From Mycobacterium sp. (GTDB taxonomy: Bacteria > Actinomycetota > Actinomycetes > Mycobacteriales > Mycobacteriaceae): 12,837 nt of DNA. Positions within the stretch are counted from its first letter, which is position 1. Each line of letters opens with the position of its first letter. The translations under genes and the position numbers were made by a program. Positions 5,965 to 12,286 of the stretch are shown here, piece after piece. The notes below the pieces were generated by a model. That model saw only the letters and a list, made by a program, of their open reading frames with translations, searched no databases and was not told the DNA's origin. Location: contig JAFAQO010000233.1 of NCBI GenBank assembly GCA_019246375.1, positions 1-12,837 on the forward strand, given 5' to 3'.

Positions 5965-7359
5965 TTACCTCGCCCTGGCGGCGATCAGCTTCGACGACGA
6001 GTACCCCGGCACGGTGGGCAGCAGTACCACCTCGCCGCCGTGCCGATGCACCACCTCGGTTTCGGGGAGCTCCACCCCGGTGTAGTCGCCGCCTTTGACC
6101 CAGATGTGCGGCCGTAACCGCTCCAACGCGGCCGCCGGTGACATCTCGGAGAACACCGCGACGCCGTCTACGCAGCCCAGCGCCGCCAATACCCGGGCCC
6201 GGTCATCGGCGGGTACCACCGGCCGTCCACTGCCCTTGATCTGCCGCACCGATTCGTCGGAGTTGATCAGGACCACTAATGCATCGCCCAGGTCGCGGGC
6301 ACGGCGCAGCAGTCGCACGTGGCCGGTATGCAGCAGGTCGAAGCAGCCGCCGGTCGCCACAAGGGTGCCGCCGCGGTGCCGCACCCGATCAGCCAGTGCG
6401 AGCACGGATTCCATACCGGTCACCGCGGCGGCATCGGTGGACAAGTCGATTCCACCGGGTATCGGCATGACGCTGGACACCGCTGCGGCGCCGCCCGCGG
6501 CGACGAACCGGGACGCGGCCGCGACCGCGCTGGTGGCGGCCTGCAACGCGTCAGCGCCCTCGCCCAGCGCGGTCGCGGCGGCTACCGAGAAGCGATCACC
6601 GGCCCCGCAGGCGTCGCTGCGGCCTGGTCCGGCGGTTTCCGGGGCGACGATGTGCTCCGCTCTGTGGTGCCGATCGGCGAACATCGCACCGCGCGCGCCG
6701 AGCGTGACGCACACCGCTCCCGCGTCCCACTCTTGCCGCAGCGCACCGGCCAGCTGCCCGATGTTCGTCGTCCGCGGTGAAAAGTGCTTGGCCTCGGCCT
6801 GATTCGGAGTTACGAGCGCGCAACCACGGATGGGGCGCGCACCGCGCGGGTGCGGATCCCACACCACCGGAATGCACTCGGCCGCACCCTCGAGCAGTGC
6901 GCGCAGTTCGGTGTGTTCGGTCACGCCGCGACCGTAGTCGGCGACGCAGATCGCGGCTGCCTGCTGCAGGGAAGCAACCACCTCGCCGGGCAGCGGGTCG
7001 TTGGCCGCGTAGCCGTCGCCGTGGTCGATGCGCACCACCGATTGGCCACCAGCGCGAATCCGGATCTTGCTCACCGTGCCGCCGCTGAGCGGAACCGAAA
7101 TCACCCTGATTGCCGGGTAATCGGCGGCGAACAACCCGGCCAGGGTGCGACCGGTGGGGTCGTTGACGGCCGCGGTGATGAGCACCACCTCTGGGTGCAC
7201 CCGGGCCGCCAGCACGGCGGCGAGCCCGGCGCCCCCGGGGCGCTGCCAGATGCGATCGGGCTCGACCACCGGGACGGGCGCCTCCGGGGAAAGCCGGTTA
7301 GCCGATCCCTCCACGTCGATGTCGAGCATCGAATCACCTAGTATCACAAGTGGTTTCAT
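5965..7359 (-). CDS. hldE: HldE, bifunctional heptose-7-phosphate kinase / heptose-1-phosphate adenylyltransferase
   Basis: A 464-residue protein with both HldE (RfaE) domains, close to the 477 residues of E. coli HldE. Residues ~1-310 are a PfkB/ribokinase-type kinase: GDSMLDIDVEG (8-18), LSPEAPVPVVEP (23-34), PGGAG (41-45), DYGRGV (141-146) and the catalytic DACGAGDRF (249-257). This half phosphorylates D-glycero-D-manno-heptose 7-phosphate at C1. Residues ~332-464 are the nucleotidyltransferase: GGCFDLLHTGH (337-347, HxGH motif), NSDESVRQIKG (366-376), RPVVP and VKGGDY (421-426). This half adenylylates heptose 1-phosphate. The middle step is done by the GmhB domain encoded upstream. ATG 7359 is chosen by its TGATG overlap with the gmhA stop and its alignment with the family N-terminus. 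The anion-hole Thr/Ser after GAGD is Arg256 here. Confidence 0.95.
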   Translation of the reverse strand: MKPLVILGDSMLDIDVEGSANRLSPEAPVPVVEPDRIWQRPGGAGLAAVLAARVHPEVVLITAAVNDPTGRTLAGLFAADYPAIRVISVPLSGGTVSKIRIRAGGQSVVRIDHGDGYAANDPLPGEVVASLQQAAAICVADYGRGVTEHTELRALLEGAAECIPVVWDPHPRGARPIRGCALVTPNQAEAKHFSPRTTNIGQLAGALRQEWDAGAVCVTLGARGAMFADRHHRAEHIVAPETAGPGRSDACGAGDRFSVAAATALGEGADALQAATSAVAAASRFVAAGGAAAVSSVMPIPGGIDLSTDAAAVTGMESVLALADRVRHRGGTLVATGGCFDLLHTGHVRLLRRARDLGDALVVLINSDESVRQIKGSGRPVVPADDRARVLAALGCVDGVAVFSEMSPAAALERLRPHIWVKGGDYTGVELPETEVVHRHGGEVVLLPTVPGYSSSKLIAARAR

Positions 7360-7931
7360 CAGGCACCGCCCTTCTGCCCGAGCAGCACCTCGTCGAGCGC
7401 CATGCATAAGCAATGCACAAGCAGGAGGTGAATTTCCTGCACGGTTGCGGTTGAACCGGCTTCCACACAGATCGCGTCGTCACTCATCGCCAGCAGGGGG
7501 TTGGGCGCCGGACCGGTCAGCGCCCAGGTGGTCACCCCGATCTCCTGTGCTGCTTTGACCGCGGCGAGCACATTGGGGCTGGTGCCGCTGGTCGACAGCG
7601 CGACCAGCACATCGCCGGGCCGGCCGTGCGCCCGCACTCCGCGAGCGAACATCTCCTCCGGTCCGTAGTCGTTGACGATCGCTGTAGCCGCCGAGGTGTC
7701 AGCGTGTAAAGCAATGGCTGACAACGGCATTCGTTCATCTTTGAAGCGGCCGACCAGCTCGGCGGTCAGATGCTGCGCCTCGGCGGCGCTGCCGCCGTTG
7801 CCGCAGGCCAGCAGCCGCCCCCCGCCGCTGAGCACGTCGGCCAGCTGAGCACCCCAATCAGAGAGCTGAGCGACGGCAGGACGCACCCGTGCCATCGCGC
7901 AAACGAGGTCGGCGAAATGACGTTCGATCAT
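7359..7931 (-). CDS. gmhA: GmhA, sedoheptulose-7-phosphate isomerase
   Basis: A 190-residue SIS-domain enzyme, matching the 192 residues of E. coli GmhA. It isomerises sedoheptulose 7-phosphate to D-glycero-D-manno-heptose 7-phosphate, the first step of heptose synthesis. Diagnostic blocks are CGNGGSAAEAQHLTAELVGR (43-62), HADTSAATAIVNDYG (76-90) and LSTSGTSPN (112-120). His54, Glu58, Gln165 and His173 fall at the spacing of the E. coli zinc ligands (His61, Glu65, Gln172, His180). ATG 7931 overlaps the upstream GT9 stop as ATGA, and the next gene hldE overlaps its stop as TGATG. The protein ends soon after the conserved helix. The longer reading upstream runs antiparallel to nothing useful and lacks homology. 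The identification is firm. Confidence 0.95.
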   Translation of the reverse strand: MIERHFADLVCAMARVRPAVAQLSDWGAQLADVLSGGGRLLACGNGGSAAEAQHLTAELVGRFKDERMPLSAIALHADTSAATAIVNDYGPEEMFARGVRAHGRPGDVLVALSTSGTSPNVLAAVKAAQEIGVTTWALTGPAPNPLLAMSDDAICVEAGSTATVQEIHLLLVHCLCMALDEVLLGQKGGA

Positions 7932-8953
7932 GCTGCACCTCGACTCGCTACCTCGGCGACCGCTGCGACGACGTCCTGAGCGGCGATGCCGTCCAGGCAG
8001 GGATGCCCCGGCACCGGGCAGTTTCGCGCCCGGCTGCCCCGGCATGGGGCGTCCTGGTCGCCCAGCAGGGCCACCGTTGTGCCGTACGGGCTCCACCGCA
8101 CGGCCGGGACCACCGGCGCAAACAGCGACACGATCGGCGCACCGACCGCGGCGGCCAAATGCGCCGGCCCGGTGTTGGGCGCGACCACGGCCCGAGCGCC
8201 GGCGAACACTGAACCGAGTTCGGCCAGCGTGGTCTGTCCGCCCAGATCTGTTGCGACGCCCCCGGCAACCCGTGCGGTGACTTCCCGGTCGGCGTCGGTG
8301 CCGGTGACCACGACGTGGTGACCGGCCGCCGCGAGCGCCCGCACCATCTCCGCGCACTTGCCGACCGATGGCGCCCGGGCCGACACCGCGGCGGCAGGGT
8401 GGAACACCACATAGTCGCGGGCGCTCAGGGCGGTGCGCAGCGACGCGCCGAGCCGCGGGAGGCGGTTGACTCGCAGCCGGCCGTCGTCACCCGGCGGCAG
8501 CCGCCAGCCAGCGGCTTCGGCCAGCGACAAAGCCCGCAGTGGTTCGGGTATGTCGTCGGGCAGGTGGTGGCGCAGGTCCAGCAACTTGCCCGGATAGTCC
8601 TCACAGATCGCGCCGATCCACTGCACACCCGCCATCCGGCAGATCAATGCCAGCGGCAGCGGAGACTGGTGAAACGAGGTGAAGATCAACACCGAATCCG
8701 GCTGCTCGGCGGCGATGGTGTCCACCAGCGACGTCACGCCCTCGGTGGTCAACGGCGGTGCGTCGAAGTCCACCCACGCCGCCGCCCACTCGACCACCCG
8801 GTCGACTCCGGGCAGCATCTCGGCGGCCGCACTGCCCCGGGGGCCGGCCAGAAACACCACGCGGTCGTGGGCCGTGGCCACCGCGCGCACCGCCGGCCCG
8901 GCGACCAGCACGTCGCCGATGCTGTCGAGCCTGGCCACCAACGCGGTCGTCAT
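7928..8953 (-). CDS. GT9 glycosyltransferase (ADP-heptose:LPS heptosyltransferase family), upstream copy
   Basis: A 341-residue GT-B enzyme, clearly distinct from the other GT9 of the operon. The N-terminus reads ALVARLDSIGDVLVAGPAVR, with Asp14 at the catalytic position. The donor half has VVFHPAAAVSARAP (182-195), VVVTGTDADRE (214-224), APNTGPAHLAAAVGAP (258-273) and LFAPVVPAVRWSPYG (277-291). A cysteine-rich tail follows (C304, C312, C319 in CRGSRARNCPVPGHPC), as seen in some WaaF-like members. The likely reaction is transfer of heptose from ADP-heptose; the acceptor is unknown. The ATG overlaps the stop of the second MIRU mini-ORF (TGATG), and its Shine-Dalgarno sequence is in the repeat. 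Its stop overlaps gmhA as ATGA. Confidence 0.9.
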   Translation of the reverse strand: MTTALVARLDSIGDVLVAGPAVRAVATAHDRVVFLAGPRGSAAAEMLPGVDRVVEWAAAWVDFDAPPLTTEGVTSLVDTIAAEQPDSVLIFTSFHQSPLPLALICRMAGVQWIGAICEDYPGKLLDLRHHLPDDIPEPLRALSLAEAAGWRLPPGDDGRLRVNRLPRLGASLRTALSARDYVVFHPAAAVSARAPSVGKCAEMVRALAAAGHHVVVTGTDADREVTARVAGGVATDLGGQTTLAELGSVFAGARAVVAPNTGPAHLAAAVGAPIVSLFAPVVPAVRWSPYGTTVALLGDQDAPCRGSRARNCPVPGHPCLDGIAAQDVVAAVAEVASRGAA

Positions 8954-9006
8954 CAGCGCCGCTCCTCCTCATCGCTTCGCTCTGCATCGTCGCCGGCGGT
9001 CGTCAT
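8953..9006 (-). CDS. MIRU mini-ORF 2 of the glycan-operon array (17 residues)
   Basis: Same peptide as the preceding mini-ORF. Its stop shares one base with the GT9 ATG (TGATG), coupling it to that gene. Confidence 0.35.
   Translation of the reverse strand: MTTAGDDAERSDEEERR
8962..8968 (-). promoter_or_regulatory. Repeat-borne Shine-Dalgarno sequence of the upstream GT9
   Basis: GGAGGAG on the minus strand, eight bases before ATG 8953, inside the MIRU unit. The geometry is identical to that of the frr site. Confidence 0.72.
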
Positions 9007-9059
9007 CAGCGCCGCTCCTCCTCATCGCTTCGCTCTGCATCGTCGCCGGCGGTCGTCAT
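9006..9059 (-). CDS. MIRU mini-ORF 1 of the glycan-operon array (17 residues)
   Basis: ATG in an ATGA overlap with the GT2-GmhB stop; ends TGA overlapping the next ATG by one base. The peptide is MTTA followed by [13 protein letters not shown]. It is probably a translational relay; expression is unproven. Confidence 0.35.
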   Translation of the reverse strand: MTTAGDDAERSDEEERR

Positions 9060-10573
9060 CGAAGCCCCTTGAGCACCAGCGACACCGCATCGTCGAGCGA
9101 ATCCGCCACGTGAGCGTTGGCGTGGGCGTCGGTGATTTCCGCACGTCGAGTCCTCTTGGTGGGCACCAGAATCGCCTTGGCCTGTGCGGCGCGAGCCGCG
9201 GCGACGTCACCGCCGGTATCACCGATCATCACGCAACGGCCGGTGTGCACACCCAGGGCACCGGCCGCCGCAATCACCATGCCAGGGGCGGGTTTTCGGC
9301 ATGCGCATCCATCGTCGTGTACGCAGATCTGCCAGCAGTCGAACGGCCCCAACAACTCCTCTACCCGCGAATTCACCGCGTCCAGTTGCTCTGGGCTGAT
9401 TAGGCCTTTAGCCACCCCGGACTGGTTGGTCACCACGGCCAGCAGCACGCCGTGCTTGCGCAGCCGGCACAGTGCGCGCCGCGCGGTCGGCATCGGGGTC
9501 ACGCCGGCCGGATCGCTGAGATACGGCCCGTCTTTGATCAGGGTATCGTCCCGATCGAGCAGCACAGCCAACGGCGGATCGGCCGTGGCGTTGCGGAAAA
9601 CCCATGTTCCGCAGAGTCTTTGACCGACGGCGACCGGCGGGATGAGGACACTGGACAGCGCCATGGCGGCTATCTCGCGTGGCGTGCGGGGACCGGCGGC
9701 GATGCGGCGCAGCGCGAACTCGACGGTCATGGCCAGCCAGCACAGCACTCCGGCGACTGCCACCCGCCGCAGCCGGGCGCACGCCGCCGCGGCGGCAGCC
9801 AGTGCCGCGCCGGTCGTCAGTAGGTGCAACGGCAGCCGGCCACGGCCCTCACCGACCGCGGCGCGCCACCCGCGGCCGTGCTTGCGGCGCATCAGCGCGT
9901 CGTCGCGGTTGCCTCGCTGGGCACGCACACTGCTCCACGCCGATGACCGCGTCTTGACACCGGCCCCCACCACCGGATGCTCGGTTTCTCGTGATGCCTG
10001 GGTGATTCGACCGCCGGCTCGGGTCAGCCGCAGCGCGATGTCGGCATCCTCGCGATAAGCGCGCGGGAAGCGTTCATCGAACCCCCCGCAGGACACCAGT
10101 GCCGCGCGCCGATATGCCATGTCGGCGGTAATCCACTGCGCGGTCGCGAGTCTCAGGGTGCGCTGTTCGTCGTCGGTGGGCCGCCGTGGCTGCCCGTTTT
10201 CGGTCGGCGCCGGCACCAGGATTCGGGCTTGCGACCCGACCACCGAGTGGTCGGCTTCACTCAGGTCACTGGCTAACTGGTGGCGCCAGTCCGGTCCCGG
10301 CACCACGTCATCGTCGAGGAAACAAATCCAGTCCGCGGCGGTGCTCCGCCATCCGAGATTGCGTGCCGCCGCCGGGCCCCGGCCGCCGCAATGCAGTACG
10401 GTGATCGGCAATTCGGAGGCAGGCAGCGCCAGCGGCTGCCCGGGCGCAGGCCGGTCGTCGACCACAATTACTGCCGCGGGCTCCGGTCCGGCCGCGATGT
10501 TTAGCGCAGCGAGCAGCCGACCCAATGAGGGCCGGCCAATCGTCGGGATCACCACCGCATATGCGGCAGTCAT
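9056..10573 (-). CDS. Fusion of GT2 glycosyltransferase and GmhB-type heptose-bisphosphate phosphatase
   Basis: A 505-residue two-domain protein. Residues ~1-235 are a GT-A family 2 glycosyltransferase: YAVVIPTIGRPSL (5-17), VVDDRP (37-42), the FLDDDV metal-binding motif (85-90), GGFDERF (163-169) and a catalytic-type REDADIALRL (174-183). Residues ~250-320 hold two or three hydrophobic segments, so it is probably membrane-anchored. Residues ~335-475 are a HAD phosphatase of the GmhB/HisB-N type: DRDDT (Asp340, Asp342), TNQSG (382-386), Cys417/His419/Cys423/Cys425 as zinc ligands, CRKP and GDTGGD (451-456). It should remove the C7 phosphate from heptose 1,7-bisphosphate between the two HldE steps. 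The zinc loop is shorter than in E. coli GmhB. ATG 10573 overlaps the upstream stop as ATGA. The GT2 donor and acceptor are unknown. Confidence 0.9.
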   Translation of the reverse strand: MTAAYAVVIPTIGRPSLGRLLAALNIAAGPEPAAVIVVDDRPAPGQPLALPASELPITVLHCGGRGPAAARNLGWRSTAADWICFLDDDVVPGPDWRHQLASDLSEADHSVVGSQARILVPAPTENGQPRRPTDDEQRTLRLATAQWITADMAYRRAALVSCGGFDERFPRAYREDADIALRLTRAGGRITQASRETEHPVVGAGVKTRSSAWSSVRAQRGNRDDALMRRKHGRGWRAAVGEGRGRLPLHLLTTGAALAAAAAACARLRRVAVAGVLCWLAMTVEFALRRIAAGPRTPREIAAMALSSVLIPPVAVGQRLCGTWVFRNATADPPLAVLLDRDDTLIKDGPYLSDPAGVTPMPTARRALCRLRKHGVLLAVVTNQSGVAKGLISPEQLDAVNSRVEELLGPFDCWQICVHDDGCACRKPAPGMVIAAAGALGVHTGRCVMIGDTGGDVAAARAAQAKAILVPTKRTRRAEITDAHANAHVADSLDDAVSLVLKGLR

Positions 10574-12210
10574 TGGCCGTGCCGCCGAATCATGAAGGGG
10601 CCCAGTGCCAATACGTCGAGTGGCGCGCTGCCGAAGCACTCCAGCGCGTCTCCCGGGCTGTCGACCATCGGTCGCCCGGCGGTGTTGAAGCTGGTGTTGA
10701 CTACCACAGGCACACCGGTCCGGTCAGCGAACGTGGCGATCATGCGATGCAACAGCGGCCTGTCGGTATCCACGGTTTGGATACGCGCGGTGCCGTCGAC
10801 GTGGGTCACCGCGGGAATGCGGGACCGCCAGTCGTCGGCCACATCGTGAACGAACAGCATGTACGGGCTGGGTAGCGGTCCGCGCGAAAAAAGTTGGTCG
10901 GCCTGCTCGGCCAGGACCATCGGCGCCACCGGGCGGAACTGCTCGCGGCCTTTGACCCGGTTGAGCCGCTCCAGGTTGCCCGGATCGCGTGGATCGGCCA
11001 GCAGCGACCGGTTGCCCAGCGCTCGGGGACCGAATTCCGAACGCCCCTGGAACCAACCGACCAGCAGATTGCCGGCCAGCGCGTCGGCCACCGCGGTCGC
11101 GATATCGTCGGGTCGGTCATAGCGGATGTCGGCCTCGTCCAGCACGGCGGCGATCTGGTCGTCGGACCAGCCCCGGCCGAGCGACGCCGACGGCATCGGG
11201 GCGATTGGCTCGCGGTGCTCGGCGGCCAGCGCGAGCGCCGCCCCGAGCGCGGTGCCGGCGTCTCCGGACGCCGGCTGCACCCAAACGTGGCCGAATCCGC
11301 CATCGGCGAACAATCGGGTGTTGGCTACGCAGTTCAGCGCTACCCCGCCGGCCAGGCACAGCGTGTTGGCGCTACTGCGGGTCCGCAGCCAGCAGACCAG
11401 TTGGAGCAGCACCTCCTCGAGCACCCGTTGCACACTGCAGGCCAGATCGGCGTGCGCGGGATCCAGTTGGGTTTCGCCCGGATCGCGGGGTGCGGTGAAC
11501 TCTGACCAGTCGACCGGTTCGGTGCGGAATGTGCCGTCGCCGCACGAATACACCAACTCGCGCAGGCGGTCCGCGTAGGCGGGCGTGCCGTAGGAGGCCA
11601 TCGCCATCACCTTGTATTCGTCGCTGGACCGCTTGAATCCCAAGTACTCGGTCAGGCTTTCGTACAGCAGACCAAGCGAATGCGGAAGTTGTTGAACGGC
11701 AAGGATATCGAGCTTGCTCTCGCGATATTCCCCGGCCAGCATGGAGGTCGACTCCCCGCGGCCGTCGACCACCAACACCGCGCTGTCGGGTTGCGGTGAA
11801 GCCAATGACGTTGAAGCGGCGTGCGCGACGTGGTGGCGAACATGTCGGACGATGCCCGGGTCGAGGCCGGGCAACGCCGCGGCCAGGAACTGCGGCGCGC
11901 GGCGAGCATAGAGCGTGCGCAAATGTTCCCAGTCCCGGTCCTGACCGTCGAGCACTCCGCCGGTCACCTCGGCCAGCGCCGGATCATAGGAGTAGCCGAC
12001 CGCATCGAGGTCGGCGGCGGTGATTCCGCCCTGCTGTAGACACCATCGAGCAGCCGCCGTGGGCATCTCCCAGGTGGAGAACGCCACTGCCTGCTTACCG
12101 TGCTTGCGCCGCGAGAACCGTTCCTCTTCGGCGGCGGCAACGACCTGTCCGTCGACGACGAGCGCGGCCGCCGGGTCGTGGAAAACCGCATTGATGCCGA
12201 GAATCCGCAC
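10570..12210 (-). CDS. NodU/CmcH-family carbamoyltransferase
   Basis: A 546-residue protein. It should transfer a carbamoyl group from carbamoyl phosphate, via carbamoyl-adenylate, to a sugar hydroxyl. The N-terminal Kae1-like half has FHDPAAALVVDG (10-21), EEERFSRRKH (28-37), RHHVAHAAS (125-133, metal-binding histidines), VVDGRGE (147-153), CLAGGVALNCVAN (285-297) and QPASGDAGTALG (312-323). The C-terminal carbamoyltransferase domain has GWFQGRSEFGPRALGNRS (385-402), KGREQFRPVAP (420-430), THVDGTARIQ and VVVNTSFNTAGRPMV (502-516). All expected blocks are present. The start is GTG 12210, with AGGGA five bases upstream; it gives the family's standard first residues (RILGIN). No in-frame start fits between it and the epimerase stop. 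A heptose or xylose of the same glycan is the natural target, by inference. Confidence 0.92.
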   Translation of the reverse strand: MRILGINAVFHDPAAALVVDGQVVAAAEEERFSRRKHGKQAVAFSTWEMPTAAARWCLQQGGITAADLDAVGYSYDPALAEVTGGVLDGQDRDWEHLRTLYARRAPQFLAAALPGLDPGIVRHVRHHVAHAASTSLASPQPDSAVLVVDGRGESTSMLAGEYRESKLDILAVQQLPHSLGLLYESLTEYLGFKRSSDEYKVMAMASYGTPAYADRLRELVYSCGDGTFRTEPVDWSEFTAPRDPGETQLDPAHADLACSVQRVLEEVLLQLVCWLRTRSSANTLCLAGGVALNCVANTRLFADGGFGHVWVQPASGDAGTALGAALALAAEHREPIAPMPSASLGRGWSDDQIAAVLDEADIRYDRPDDIATAVADALAGNLLVGWFQGRSEFGPRALGNRSLLADPRDPGNLERLNRVKGREQFRPVAPMVLAEQADQLFSRGPLPSPYMLFVHDVADDWRSRIPAVTHVDGTARIQTVDTDRPLLHRMIATFADRTGVPVVVNTSFNTAGRPMVDSPGDALECFGSAPLDVLALGPFMIRRHGQ

Positions 12211-12286
12211 CGTGTTCCCTTCGGGTCGAAAAGTGGCACATATGTGGTTACCTGCTCGTAAAAACAGGTACCCACGCTCCTCGGCA
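12211..12286 (-). promoter_or_regulatory. Non-coding leader before the carbamoyltransferase, with palindrome and inverted repeat
   Basis: A 76-bp gap in an otherwise overlapping operon, visibly more AT-rich than its surroundings. It holds a perfect ten-base palindrome CACATATGTG (12237-12246). It also holds an inverted repeat TACCTG/CAGGTA (12249-12254 and 12265-12270), extendable by two G-C pairs with a bulge; on the minus-strand RNA its loop contains U5. The Shine-Dalgarno sequence AGGGA is at 12216-12220. It could be an operator, an internal promoter region or an mRNA structure; I cannot choose between these. Confidence 0.3.

Larger units (their letters stand above)
8954..9059 (-). repeat. 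MIRU-type 53-bp tandem repeat, two copies, inside the glycan operon
   Basis: Two apparently identical head-to-tail 53-bp units (9007-9059 and 8954-9006) lie between the GT2-GmhB gene and the GT9 gene. They share the core GGCGACGATGCAGAGCG and the GGAGGAG-containing half with the pyrH-frr array. They differ at one inner position (CGA for CGC) and at the ends (GCGCTGATGACG in place of GCGCAAATGATC). Each encodes a 17-residue acidic mini-ORF. The array runs exactly from the ATG overlapping the GT2-GmhB stop to the GT9 ATG. Each unit begins ATGACGACCG, which is also how the GT9 gene begins, so the unit's start matches its downstream gene. Confidence 0.93.

Noticed and set aside
7932-8357. Longer N-terminus for GmhA
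   Set aside because: The extension is an Arg/Gly-rich shadow of the upstream GT9, and GmhA is full length from ATG 7931.
8315-9403. 362-codon plus-strand ORF
   Set aside because: Antisense shadow of GT9, the repeat array and the GT2-GmhB gene; composition is His/Arg-rich with no recognisable domain. The same holds for the 352-codon plus-strand ORF at 3815-4873.
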